NCBI RefSeq assembly: GCF_050947875.1
Contig: NC_134569.1
Location: forward strand, 36,989,277 to 37,053,276
Length of the DNA: 64,000 nt
Direction: 5' to 3'
Source: Dermacentor variabilis
Lineage: Eukaryota > Arthropoda > Arachnida > Ixodida > Ixodidae
The notes under the pieces are model-generated. The model was not told the origin of the DNA. It was given only the letters and a program-made list of their open reading frames with translations, and did no database searches. Both the position numbers and the translations under genes were made by a program. Positions 37,901 through 49,106 of the stretch are shown in pieces (the stretch's first letter is position 1; each line of letters starts with the position of its first letter).

Positions 37901-38542
37901 CGGTGCGTGTATACGTTCTCAGAAGCGAATGTTTCGCAACCTCTAGGGCACCTTTTATGATGTCCTCTAGGCTAGAGGACAAGTCATCCCGACAGCCGTC
38001 TTCGACAATTGACTTGAACATTGGCCAGTCGATACATTGTGTGACGCCGGCTAACCTGGAGTCCGTCAACCCTTCAACCCTAAGATAAGTGGGTAGGTGG
38101 TCACTTCCCCGCGTTTCAATATCCGGAAACCACCTGACCTTTCTAGTGAAAGAGCGTGAAACAAAGGTCAGGTCCAGGCAGCTACAGTAGGCAGTTCCAC
38201 GCAGGAAGGTGGGGCTTCCATCATTTAACAAGCACAGTTCTTGTTCGGAGGCAAATGACACTAATTTTCTGCCTCTCGAGTTTATCTTAGAACTTCCCCA
38301 GAGATGGTGGTGGGCATTAAAATCTCCAGTAATCACCAAAGGCTGCGGAGTCGCCGTCGTGATTCCCCGTAATCTCTCGCAGTCCAGCCGACTTGAGGGC
38401 GATATGTAGGCTCCAATTAATGTGAAAGTGAGCTTGCTTGCCTTTCTTTACTGTCAGACATACGTATTGGTTTTCTTGGTCAGGCGACACTGGGTGATGG
38501 ACATACGTAAGATCACGTCGCATGAATACGATGATCTTGCTG
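34940..38542 (-). mobile_element. I-type LINE (EN-RT-RNase H), nested insertion
   Basis: This non-LTR retrotransposon is about 3.6 kb, flanked by the 13-bp direct repeat ctcctgccatgag at 34927-34939 and 38543-38555. It inserted into the RT of an older relative. The order on the minus strand is a 5' truncation inside the endonuclease, RT, RNase H, C-terminal zinc knuckle, then a 3' UTR (34940-35078) with the gggtagccaaccagactatt block, then ggttaacatccctgcctttc and a (CT)n end. RNase H after RT places it in the I superfamily (I, LOA, R1 and relatives); the clade is not resolved. Confidence 0.92.
35079..38542 (-). pseudogene. ORF2 of the I-type LINE: endonuclease, RT, RNase H, zinc knuckle
   Basis: The main frame runs from 38339 to a TAA at 35565 (924 residues) and reopens in the same frame to 35079. 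One nonsense codon therefore interrupts it. Upstream, the endonuclease continues to about 38540 in another frame, with an indel near 38437. Visible parts: endonuclease C-terminus with GDFNAHH and SDHLP; RT with YRPIALASC, LFLDVKGAYDN, GVPQGGVLSPTLFS and the catalytic YADD at 515-518; RNase H with YTDGST (Asp 802), AAEL (Glu 837), CDSRP (Asp 861) and a final PGHCGIIGND. After the stop comes CDVCGCEENIDHLLCHC, a CCHC-type knuckle. EN nicks the target, RT copies from it and RNase H removes RNA. The 5' truncation, frameshift and stop make this copy inactive. Confidence 0.9.
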
Positions 38543-38660
38543 CTCCTGCCATGAGGTGTTGTAGAGACTCAATAGTGCTATCCGTGCGGATTCTCCGAGA
38601 TAGCACAAGGCTCGGTATGATATACCATCTAGGCGCAAGAGTGACGGACTGTAACTGACG
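38543..38660 (-). pseudogene. Host LINE of the nest: RT fragment, upstream part
   Basis: On the minus strand the segment translates as DGISYRALCYLGESARIALL, then SLYNTSWQE, which aligns with DGITYRALCNLGEEARKVLL and LFNSSWQT of the younger LINE. It ends at the 13-bp duplication and continues at 34939. Farther upstream the similarity is lost near 38660, close to a plus-strand LINE tail. Confidence 0.8.
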
Positions 38661-38684
38661 ATGTGTTTGCTGTGTTATGTGCTC

Positions 38685-38815
38685 TCTCTCTCTCTCTCTC
38701 CTCCTCCCATCTTTCATCCCCCCCATCCCGCTCCCATGTGTAGGGTAGCAAACCGGTTACGCTACACTGGTTAACCTCCCTGCCTTCCTTCTCCACTTTT
38801 TCCTTCCTTCCTATG
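38685..38815 (+). mobile_element. I-type LINE 3' tail, opposite orientation
   Basis: After a (CT)n run (38683-38700) come tgtagggtagcaaaccggtt, then actggttaacctccctgcct, then a T/C-rich end. This is the family 3' UTR on the plus strand, opposite to the nested LINE next to it. No coding region is attached. Confidence 0.75.
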
Positions 38816-39224
38816 AGGGGAAAGAAAAGACGATTGGTCAAGCCTAGAGAAAACACTGTATACTAATCCTACGGACGACGCTATGTCGGCACTGATTGCT
38901 CATTTCTTTATTTTTACATCATCTGTAGGCGGCACTTAACTAAATGTGAGATGCCACATATCCATATACGTTTATAGTCTTCTGCATACTTATGGTCCGC
39001 AAATTATCTGTAGGCAGTACATGAGGCATAAGAACCTGTGCATTTTCCATGCACGCTGACTTCGAAGATGAATGTCTGCCGTTTTCAACAAACTTGATAA
39101 AACAAGCCTTCCGAACTGTATACGCCCGTTCACTTACCAATCCCTATCGTTGGTAATACGATTGACTACTGACAAGCGCTGACATGCGCTGACAGCCTCT
39201 CCTGGCCCACTTGGCGAGGAGAGA

Positions 39225-39660
<436 letters not shown>

Positions 39661-39747
<87 letters not shown>
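39661..39747. repeat. (TA)n microsatellite, right block
   Basis: This is a pure TA array immediately after the palindromic MITE. It is presumably the other half of the array the element entered. Confidence 0.95.
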
Positions 39748-39749
<2 letters not shown>

Positions 39750-39800
39750 TAAAAATCAGGCCCCTCGGATAACCCCCTTTCTTCTCGTTGATCATATATA

Positions 39801-39804
<4 letters not shown>

Positions 39805-39840
<36 letters not shown>
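39805..39840. repeat. (GA)n microsatellite
   Basis: This is a pure GA array of about 18 units. It is preceded by a short TATATATA. Confidence 0.95.
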
Positions 39841-39843
<3 letters not shown>

Positions 39844-41399
39844 CGAAACATACAACGCGGCAGCCGTCTAAAAATTGTGTGTGTGGGATCGGCTAAAGGC
39901 ATCCACCGGCGACGAAGAACTGCTTTGCTGCGAAGCATACGCAACTAGCACGTTCTCGCGAGAACTTAGAGCAAATAAAAAAAAAAAGGAAATGGAGGAG
40001 AAAAAGAAGTGAAGATGACTTTGCTCGAACGGAATTCAAACAGCTAGGGGAGAGCAACGCTAACGACCTTTGAACTCCTCTTTGAGTTTCCGGCATTTGC
40101 GCCACCGAAGAAGGCCGCCGTGCGCAGTTGACGGGAAAAATCCGCACTACCTTACTCCGCGTGTATGCACGAGTACGTTGGTGACGCTGCTATGCACACG
40201 GAAAAACGTAAAATGCGTAACGTGGGTGTGTGCGCGCAAACTGCCACCGTTTACGAATCATTCTGCGCTTTGATGCTGTGGCACGTTTGTTTTTTTCCTT
40301 TTTCTTTCTTTTTTTTTTTTGGTGCTGTTGTTTGCTGCGTTCTTTCTGACTTAGCTCTCGCGTTCGAGAACTTGGAGCGGAGCCCGCGTCAGGCGATTCA
40401 GAAACGTCGATGCGTTTGTCGATCGTGCAGCGCAACCTGCTTAGCGCATGAGCTTTCAGAGTTGCTTGTTGGCGCTGTCTATCCGGTTGTTTTCGAGCTC
40501 AAGTTTAGTGCATTGGTGTATCTTTTCTTTCTTCGCGTTTTCCTGCTATACACGGCTCTCGTGTGATGTAATAGTTGGGAGAGGAATAAACAAACGGAGT
40601 CACTCATGGTGTCAGCCCATAAAGCCTACTCTCGCGGCAAGTGGATGCATTAAAGGATGAAAGGAGTGCAACGGGTAAACATGTTCAGAACGCCGGTGCG
40701 GTCCCCTATACATTAGCTCGAATTGAAAGAACGAACGCGTAGTGTAATCCCGTCGTAATCTGCACCAACGCCGAGCGCTTCTTATAACACATACACGCAT
40801 TTTACTCCTTCTGATTTCAGCTGCAGTAGATAAATATTCCTCTCTAACCTCTTTATGTTTTTCGACCTCAGGGAAATAACGCGATGACTGCAAGAGAGCC
40901 AACAGGAAGCTGAGTGCGGGGAACATTCGAGACTCTGCTACCTCTGGCTCCACAAGCGGTAATGACTCGCGAAATGAACCTTATAACAGAAGTTGGAGGT
41001 ATAGTCTTGCCATACTCACCGACAACGTCTGACAAGGGCGTCCGGCACTCACATTTACACAGGCATTTCTTGTAGTTACTGACGATCGACGGTAGCATTG
41101 GGAAGAAAAGACTTGAGCCCTGTTTCACTCTTTGAATTGTGCTTAACGCTGCACCGATACTTATTCTGCGTCCATGCAATACCCGGCTAGCCGCTACGAA
41201 TGCGTCGTTTGCGGGAAGCGACGTAGCGCAACCTGTTCGCTCGTCCGCATCCTGCAATTTCTCTTCTCATCCGATAAGGGCGCTCTATGCTTTCACCTTG
41301 CTTTGTACCAATTCGCTCAGCTTGTATGATAAGAAAAAAAAAAACGATTGTATCACAAAGATTTGTTATCACCGCTTTCTTTCTTTTTTTTTTTTTTTT
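39841..41399. other. Unassigned stretch
   Basis: No supported gene was found. There are A and T runs near 39976, 40308 and 41334, and frames of 110-133 codons without domains. The 3' end merges with a LINE fragment whose C-terminal motif begins near 41430. Confidence 0.4.
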
Positions 41400-41705
41400 G
41401 CACGGACCGGTCTGTACCAATTTTTCTTTTTTCTACGCACCATAAGTGACTGGAATCCATTAACCGCATTTAGCCTACCCCATTGAATTTAATCTATGTT
41501 CTCTTACAATCTTTCTATGTTACTATATTGTATACTTCGATGTTGTATTACTTTATTGCTATATGTCTATGTTGTTATATTGTTAATATATTATATTATT
41601 TTTTTGTTGCTGTGATTTTGCCTTCGTAAAACTGCGCCCTTCCTGCCTGGACCTAACCATGGTCTGCAGTATGTAAATCGATAAAAAAATAAAAATTAAC
41701 AAATA
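41400..41705 (+). mobile_element. CR1/Jockey-type LINE 3' end
   Basis: A short coding remnant ends with RTISDWNPL, a close match to the RTI-DWN-LP motif at the C-terminus of many CR1/L2/Jockey ORF2 proteins. An AT-rich 3' UTR follows, with gcccttcctgcctggaccta and a terminal gtaaatcgataaaaaaataa. Only the extreme end is present, and it belongs to a different subfamily from 3241-5380. Confidence 0.6.
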
Positions 41706-43150
41706 TAGTTGAGTAGCTTGCGTTCAAATTGCAGTAGTGGTTGTGTTATTGCAAGGCAACGAATGGATATGACAGACTGCTATATATAACAAATTTATAT
41801 GCAGCACACACACTGGACCATGAAACATTTTGAACAGTGAAGGAATAAGCAAAACATCGGAGCCAGTTCACTTTAGAAAGCAGTGCGTAAAAATCTGCAA
41901 GGTTCCCTTTTAAAATAAAGCTTACGCAGACAAAAGTGTATATAGAGACGTGTCCAATTACCCCGAAGCGCTAATCAACGCGACATATGGGCAGCGGACC
42001 TTTATCTGGCTGTTAACCTGAAACTTTACTCAGCCCACGCAACGATCTAAGCAGTAGACGCTTTTTAGGCCCCTCTAATGGGGTTGTCCTTTAAAGGGTG
42101 TAAGATAACATTTTCTCTTTGTCTTCTGTTTTCTTTTCTTGATCAGGCTGCGCCGCTGGGATTTTAAAAGTACAGTGAACCCTGCCAGAAAGTCGGTTCG
42201 ACTAGCTGTCCGCGTGCAGATCGTGTGAAGACAGGCTGGAAGAATTGTTTGCTTTGAGGGCCACGTTAATCCTACGGCTGTCCTGAAGAGGGAGTCCGCT
42301 TAATCCCCGGAATGGCTCTGTTTCCGGAGCCCCTATAACAGGAGCCGCGTGGTTCCTCTGACGAGCTCGGCTACTGTTGCCTTCCGAGGAAATTTCATGC
42401 CGGCGACACCGGAGCCTCCTTTTAGCGCTTGAATAACCGGACTCTTCGGTTACTAAGGGGGTCCTCGATGCAAGCGAGCTTTGGCGTAGGCGACGCCTTT
42501 GTTGTAATCGGGCGGTCGCGCTCGCGGTGACTACGCCGTCGACCGACGTTCGGCTTTTGTTGGACGGCTCGTTGGCTGCGCAATGACCTTATCTGTAGAG
42601 CGGAATTTAAAAAAGAAAGAAGTAAGCACACGCTAGGCATTCACAGCATCGCGGGTATACCTGTTGCCTGCCCGTTAGCGGCTGTCAATCGGCGTCAGAA
42701 TTTTGGACAGTCATTTGTGTTGGAGCAGTAATACTCTTGTTGGTTCATACATGGTGTGAATCGCCAAATTTATATATTTTACATACCGCTGCCTCAATGC
42801 AGTGGAGGGGGAGTTGACAAAGTGCGGAGCGTGATGCGTCTGAGTTTTATGAGAACACGCAGTTCATGGCTAACTTGGTATTTAGAAACCGACTATTCTG
42901 CAATATTTATGTACATATTTGTAGAAGCAGTGATTCTGTTGTTTGAGTATGTGATTTGGAAAACTTCCATTACTTAAGTGAACATCGTCGCATAACTGAA
43001 AAACACATGCAGACCTGATGGAATCTATGCGAAACGAAGCTTAAGGAAAGTGGTTGATGAAATGGTGTACAGCTGACAGCGATGCGTACAATTTGGTGAG
43101 GACGGGAGAATGTACGGAAAAGCACGACACTTATGAAGCAACATTTAGCG
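41706..43150. other. Unassigned stretch
   Basis: No gene or repeat could be supported by eye. Confidence 0.45.
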
Positions 43151-43520
43151 GTTATGTACCTCTTCTCTCACAGTGGGACATACCCATTCTGGGGGACTAC
43201 CCATTATGGGCTATGCACCCATAAGCACATGCCGAAGGCCTAAATCAAAGAAAGTAAAGTAAATCCAAGAATTGGCGAAATACAAATAACCATACTATTA
43301 ACAGATCGGTGTGCTTTAGGGATATCTCTTCGCCAACATTATAGCTTCCCGTTTTATGTAGGAATCGCACATTGTACGGCAAGCCTATTCTGGAGAATTG
43401 GCCAAGTACACGCTGGTACATACTAGCTGAGTGGCTAAATCTAAGAAAATAAATTAAATGAAAAATAATGAGATATGATTCACTGTTCCATTACCATGCT
43501 GGTGTGCTTTAGAGATAGAT
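43151..43520. repeat. Imperfect direct repeat pair
   Basis: The block ggtgtgctttagggatatct at about 43309 recurs as ggtgtgctttagagatagat at about 43501. Upstream blocks recur as well (aatcaaagaaagtaaagtaa at 43242 against aatctaagaaaataaattaa at 43438). The unit is about 190-195 bp. This may be a dispersed repeat that amplified locally. Confidence 0.5.
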
Positions 43521-43525
43521 GCCTG

Positions 43526-43740
43526 TGAAGGCGGCCCCGCAAATACCCAACCCCACACCCGAGCAGTGGGAGGCCGTGCTGACTTAGTTCGGACCCTCGT
43601 AACCAGCAGCAACTGGTGCAGCGGGCCCGGGAGACAGCAAGAGCCGCAGGAGCCCTGGACTAAGGGCGCCTCCCGCACAAGCAGAAAGACACCTGCTTGT
43701 CCTTTCTTTTTAATAAATGTTTCTCCTCCTCCTCCTCCTG
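43526..43740 (+). mobile_element. LINE 3' end with (CTC)n tail
   Basis: A worn coding remnant reads TPEQWEAVL in one frame and then SSDPRNQQQLVQRARETARA with GALD-stop in another, a C-terminal pattern I associate with tick LINE polyproteins. A 3' UTR follows with AATAAA near 43713 and a (CTC)n end (43722-43738). The frame change shows it is dead. Confidence 0.55.
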
Positions 43741-43957
43741 TGCGCCGGCATTTTACGTGCAGCATATGTGTAGGATGTTATTTCTTACTGTTACGCAAAA
43801 CAGAGCTTGGAGTACGTGGCCAGCATACAATGCTTATACCGGTCACTTCGTGGTTACCTTCATATAAACCCCTTGTATATATACCCAAGCATATATTCTA
43901 CAGGGCAGCAGCCACGATCAAAAAAGTATGGGAGCGTTTGCAAAAATAGCTCTGATT

Positions 43958-44537
43958 CAAGAGGAAGGTTGAGCTCGGGCCAAAATCCGCTGCCGCCTAT
44001 TTAAGTGACAGAAACGCTTTTCTGAGATAACCACTCCATCGATATTAATGAAATTTATTGCACTTGCTCTTTACAAATTGCACTTTGTATTTGTAGTTTG
44101 CAGTTGCATTTGCAGTTTACAAATTTATAGCTGTGCGCTAATAAAACATATCTTAGTTCTGTAAATTGCATACGTTAGAGCATCCAAAAGAGACAAATTT
44201 GTAATACCAATTCATCTCTTAGTTGAATTTGTTACATTGCTTACAAGAGTACTATTCGATGCAATTTGGAGTATTGCGTTATCGATGGTTATTGCTGAGT
44301 TACAGAGTTGTAGACATTATAGTTTCATTTCCTGGAAATTTTCAATAGTCGACAATTTTTTTATTGAGCAATTGACGGCATCAATAAAAAATTCACTCCT
44401 AACACTCACTAGATATAAAGTATTTTCCTTTAAATGCTACAAACTTCATCAAATTTGGTGCAGTTGCTGCCGACAAAAATTATTCATCTTTTTCTGTGTA
44501 TTTAGATAGGAGCCTCCGAGCTAAAGCTTCCGCTTAA
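43958..44537. mobile_element. Non-autonomous terminal-inverted-repeat element, copy 2
   Basis: The left end, caagaggaaggttgagctcg, and the right end, ccgagctaaagcttccgctt, are imperfect inverted repeats. The interior shares several blocks with the copy at 18865-19585 in the same order. No coding capacity is visible. It is shorter than copy 1 (about 580 against 720 bp), so the two differ by internal indels. Confidence 0.65.
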
Positions 44538-46208
44538 AACTCGATTTTCTGCCCGTGCCAGGTTTTGATGTATGGCCCGACTTCACTGATGATTATTTCT
44601 TATTCCTGGCTTTATGATGCTCGGTCATGAACGTCGTATACCGGGCTCCAAGCTTCTCACGGTACTGCGGCAGTCATCACTGGCGTTTTCTGCGCGGCTC
44701 TACGCAATGCGTTCACGCCGGTCCCGAACACCGAGCGTAAAACAACAGCATACCTGAACACGTGCTTACATACAGGTCATAAGAACAGCAGTAATTAACT
44801 AAAGCTGTGTTGTTGAAGTTGTTTTTGTCCGAGTTTAATCTATCCAGGTGATAAGGTCAGTGGAAGCAGCATTTTGCGTTCAATTCTCGAGCAATTCACG
44901 TAGGTTTCCTGCGACAACATGGAATTCTTTTCGGCTCTCGGAACAAGTTAAAGTATTGAATTGCAACAACAACAAAAAAATAGTAACACGTTTCCATCTT
45001 GCATACCTTACCAAAGATGTCGCCCCCGTTGGAGGGCGAAAATAGCTTGCGAGCTATAAACTGGGCGCGTTCTTTGACTGTATACTTCCTTTCCCGTCCA
45101 TGTCCTGCGGTCAGCAGTGACGAACAGATACTTTGGATGAATAATTCTGCAACCGCTGAGAAAGATTCCATGAACTCACGGTACAGTTAAATCCCTCCTG
45201 CTCACTCCTTCCAAGTGTACGTACGGAACTGCGCTCAGAAAGGAGAAAAGGAAAAAGAAGTTTAAGTACGCGGAAGCCTCGCCTCTGGAAGGTTATTTGT
45301 AGAGCAACGAATCCCAAGGGATTTACATTTCAAAGTGACTGCGCGGGTTGCAGGAGGCACCAGGTGTATGGATTTGGAAATTAATTTGGAAACTCCGGAG
45401 TTCTCTTAAAACGTACAAAGATCTTCTTTCTTTCTTTTTCCTTTGACTCTGCCTAATTTTTCTTGCTTTCGCACGATACTGTAAAGACAATGTCGATGTG
45501 ATTCATTGCTTCGCAGAAGTCATTCATCCTTATGATTGCGTTTCGACGCTGTTTATGTGTAAATTTTAACTTGGAAACAGAAAGCTCAGAAAGCTGAGCC
45601 CAAGAATTTACAAAAAAAAAATTTGCGCTTTCATTCTGCACTCAGAAATAGTTGTATAAGCATTAAGTACTGCCATGGCACAAGAACAACAATGCGCTCC
45701 CTTTGTAGATTTCTAACTGCTCATGGAAATGTGAAGGAATAGCGTTTTTTAGTGACTGTGGGAAGTCTGCGAAGGCTGAGTAGTTATTCAGCCAGCCATG
45801 ACTTTATTTTTGTTGATTTTAATTGGCTTCAATTCAAGTATGAACAACAGCCTTCTCAACCTTAATTACCGTATACGTCAATAAAAAAGTTGGGCTATAT
45901 ATATTATCGTGCAATCGAATGCATAAACGCACAAAAGCGGCAATTGTGGGGCACCTGTAAAAGGCGGCAAACTGAAGGAGCAAAGTGATATAAAAGAAAG
46001 AGAGTTTGAATGTTTAAGGATTTGTTAAAAAAGAATTAACTTAACGGCAGGCCTGGCATGCTGCTTTAAGTTGGATGGCAAGTGTGTGCTAAAAATTAAG
46101 TGCGGTAAAAAGAAATCGCAGAAACTACACTTCCTGACACGAAAGTTGTTTACAAAGACTGATTAAAGCCTATAATCTGCTATATTCTGCAGGGATGCTA
46201 TAAACGCT
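44538..46208. other. Unassigned stretch
   Basis: I see no supported gene or repeat family. The sequence is AT-rich, with frames below 92 codons. Confidence 0.45.
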
Positions 46209-46520
46209 TTAGTGGAGCGCAGTTGAGATTTCGGACATTTCCACTGCCCAAGGACACCCCACAGATGACTGAAGTGACGTGTCGTGTCGCATTTCTAAAG
46301 CGTTCCTAAAAATAGGCCTTGAAGTTGCAAAGCGACTGCGAATACAAATGATAGTATCTAAGTCCTCGTCTACGTCGCAGGTGGGACGCAATGGCGTGCT
46401 CAACAAATGCCTTTTAAATAAATGATGTGTTGTATAAGCAACATTTGGGTTAATGCGAAAAAGGCACGATCGGTCGCTACGTTCAAGACCACGTGACACA
46501 CGAAACACACACTTGGCGTG
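46209..46520 (-). pseudogene. C-terminal fragment of another LINE polyprotein
   Basis: The minus-strand translation includes RVSRGLERSDRSCLFRINPN, VAYTTHHLF, then CDVDEDLDTIICIRSRF and RPIFRNALEM. This pattern resembles the region after RNase H in I-type LINEs, where a CCHC knuckle (CxxC...H...C) ends the protein. Here the knuckle appears degraded, with IICI in place of HLLCHC. It is not close to the nested LINE, so it is probably a different family. Confidence 0.5.
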
Positions 46521-46756
46521 GAAACGATTATGTGAATCACATTGCGGCAATGCCGCTCTACGTAACACCACAGTCTACGCTGGGAAAGCTACGCAACGCA
46601 TGTGCATGCGTGAAATACAAAAAAAAATTAGACGTCCACAGCAATAAAACAATTGCTAAACATCAGAGGAGGGGCCCAACCTGGAATCAGCTACAGCGCA
46701 AGACGGGGGTAATTGGACATCGCTGGGAGAGGCATTCGTACTGCAGTGGAAATATG

Positions 46757-46783
46757 GTGATGATGATGATGATGATGGTGATT

Positions 46784-46815
<32 letters not shown>

Positions 46816-46840
46816 GGTGGTGGTGACGATGATGATGATG
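46757..46840. repeat. (GAT)n/(GGT)n trinucleotide repeat
   Basis: An imperfect GAT array is followed by GGT units (about 46799-46824) and more GAT. On the two strands it reads as poly-Met/Val or poly-His, which is not coding. Confidence 0.9.
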
Positions 46841-47394
46841 ACCACGTATCACATGAAGGAGGGTATAAATATTTGGAGTGATCAGCAATCTTCGAATCAA
46901 ATATGTCTCTGCTGGGATCCAACGTTCCAACTACAAGTGGTTGTCTTCGTCCAAGTTCCCTCGTAAAAACGTTGGCTCCAGCTTCAGACATTCACTCTTG
47001 TGCAACTGTTGATCCCTTCAAGTCTGCGTTTTTCTGTGTGCCTCCCTCTTGTTTGCATAAACGCTTGGGTTTTATTCGGAATACATAGTGCAAGATGGAG
47101 CACAAAAAAGGGAACAAGAAGCCAGCGGACACGCGATGCTTGAGGGGGAGACCAATTACAGAAATGCATGGGCCAAACGCATGGCAAAATAATTGTTTAT
47201 TTGCGTCGTGTCAGCGGCAGAGAAATAAGAGCGCCGCTGAGCGACAACCATTAAAGGCCTCCCTCTCGTCCAGCTGCCTTCTTTCTTTAAAAAAAGGCTA
47301 TTCGCGCACTAGTGTAGTTCTCAAAGTGCACCGGTCCAGTGGCGGTTTATAGTTTTCCTGTGCAGTCTGTGCCCGCAGGGAGCACTCAATGTCT
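46841..47394. other. Unassigned stretch
   Basis: No gene or repeat could be supported here. Confidence 0.45.
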
Positions 47395-47520
47395 ATTTTC
47401 ATCTTTCTGTTCTCCCCTTTTCTTACAACCAGTGTAAGGTAGCAAACAGGACACTCGTCTAGTTGACCTCCCTGCCTTTCCAATTCTTCCTTTCTCTCTC
47501 TGTGTTTCTTTCCCTCTGAC
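47395..47520 (+). mobile_element. I-type LINE 3' tail
   Basis: The sequence gtgtaaggtagcaaacagga, then tagttgacctccctgccttt and a CTCTCTCT end, is the conserved family tail on the plus strand. No coding portion is attached. Confidence 0.65.
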
Positions 47521-47899
47521 ATAACTGTCTGAAAGTGTTGACGCAAGTGCTGCTAGTGTTCTCTTTAAAGCGGAGCTTTATATGGCTATAGGCGAAACGA
47601 ACATCTTTCAGTGCGCGCCTTTGCACAGAAAGCTCCTCCATCGGAACCGCAGGCGCATGCGCGAAAATACCCCGTAGGAGAGAAGGTAAATGCAAGAGGG
47701 GAGAGAATGGCTGGGTTCGAGGATGACGGAAGTAGATTCTTTCATCAACGTGCACGGTAAGGTGGAAGCGGAGCATCCTACGGAGCAAGCGCATTTGCGT
47801 AGGCGGAGAGCGCTCAACAAGAATAATAAAAACTAAAGAAAGGCAAGAGAGAGGCGCGCGATTGCCTGAGCTGCTAGTGACGTCGTCGTTCTCCGTCGC

Positions 47900-48290
47900 A
47901 GCCGAGCGCGCACGCCGCAGTTTCTCTCCAACATCGACTTGGGCAGGCCGCGTGTATATTGTTCGCACCCCTGAAGGGCAAGCCACGTACGAAGAGACGC
48001 CGGGAACAGAACCGTGAGTGCACTGATGTCCGCCGTGCGCATGCCGAAGGTCGTGCCCAAGAACAAGCTCGTGCAGCCGAACGCAAACGGCAACTGCGCA
48101 CCGAGGATCCGGAAGCCTTCGAGGCCATGCTACAACGCAAGGCAAATTGCAACGAATTCGGGAAACTACGCATCGTTAACACCTTGAACCACTCGTGGCA
48201 ATGCTCCAGCATAAAATGCGAACGTCAGTGTGTGGCATGCGTGATAAAAGTGTGTGTAACAGCCTCAATAAAAGAAAGAAAGCACCAAGA
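47900..48290 (+). pseudogene. Arg-rich repeat-associated reading frame, frameshifted
   Basis: Two plus-strand frames together read GRVYIVRTPEGQATYEE, then RRREQNRECTDVRRAHAEGR and AQEQARAAERKRQLRTEDPE. This looks like a charged helical segment broken by an indel near 47998. The following sequence, ending in cctcaataaaagaaagaaag near 48276, resembles the 3' end of a dispersed transcript-derived repeat. I recall similar Arg-rich RTPE/EDPE strings in tick repeats but cannot name a family. It could also be chance. Confidence 0.35.
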
Positions 48291-48848
48291 CGTAACCAAA
48301 ATGAGGGAGACTTCAATGGAAACACGCGGGATAAACCCCCTGAAACACCGGAGCCAACCGCATTTTTCAGCTTAGCTGTTTTGCCATCTGTACGGATGGC
48401 TTGGGCGGTTAATTTTTTAAAACCAAAAACAAACAAATGATAGAGAGCCGGAGTGGGACACTTCTGCATACAAACGGAAGCAGTTATTGACAAGAATATA
48501 AGGTATGTCCCATCGAAACTGTTTTTCTGTAGAGGATGAGGGGCAGGTGGATACAACACCCTTTGGGTTCAAAGTAAAGTGGCCATATCCAAGCTAATTA
48601 GATAAGTCCCATCGAAACGTTTTGGACATGAGAAATATTCTTGGTTTAGTGGTATTCAAAGACGCGACAGCCAAAAATACGGCATTTATACTACGCACTG
48701 CGGGATGCAGCGATGCTACATGCAAGATTAGATCAACAAAGCAAGCGGGCTTGTGGAACCCAGGCACTGCGAGAATCGGCTTCAGCGAAACTTCCGTAGG
48801 TGTTTGCGAGCACACAAAGAGGAAATTGGTCGCTGAGCATAAGCTTGC
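48291..48848. other. Unassigned stretch
   Basis: No gene was recognised. The motif gtcccatcgaaac occurs twice (about 48507 and 48607), a short direct repeat of about 100 bp spacing. Confidence 0.45.
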
Positions 48849-48858
48849 AGCGCTAGAA

Positions 48859-49096
48859 TAATAATAATATTTGGGGTTTTACGTGCCAAAACCACTTTCT
48901 GATTATGAGGCACGCCGTAGTGGAGGACTCCGGAAATTTTGACCACTTGGGGTTCTTTAACGTGCACCTAAATCTAAGCACACGGGTGTTTCAGCATTTC
49001 GCCCCCATCGAAATGCGGCCGCGGTGGCCGGGATTCGATCCCGCGACCTCGGGCTCAGCAGCCCAACACCATAGCCACTGAGCAACCACGGCGGGT
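48859..49096 (-). mobile_element. tRNA-derived SINE with perfect target-site duplication
   Basis: On the minus strand it runs from a tRNA-like head (ttgctcagtggctatggtgt, with B-box-like gggatcgaatccc) through the same body as 18293-18526 to the ggcacgtaaaac end and an (ATT)n tail. The 10-mer agcgctagaa flanks it exactly at 48849-48858 and 49097-49106. The perfect duplication and well-kept promoter boxes suggest a fairly recent insertion. Confidence 0.93.
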
Positions 49097-49106
49097 AGCG
49101 CTAGAA

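Noticed and set aside
38524..38660. Initially read as the 5' endonuclease part of the nested LINE
   Set aside because: The 13-bp duplication ends at 38555, and the segment translates as RT of the interrupted older LINE, so it belongs to the target element.
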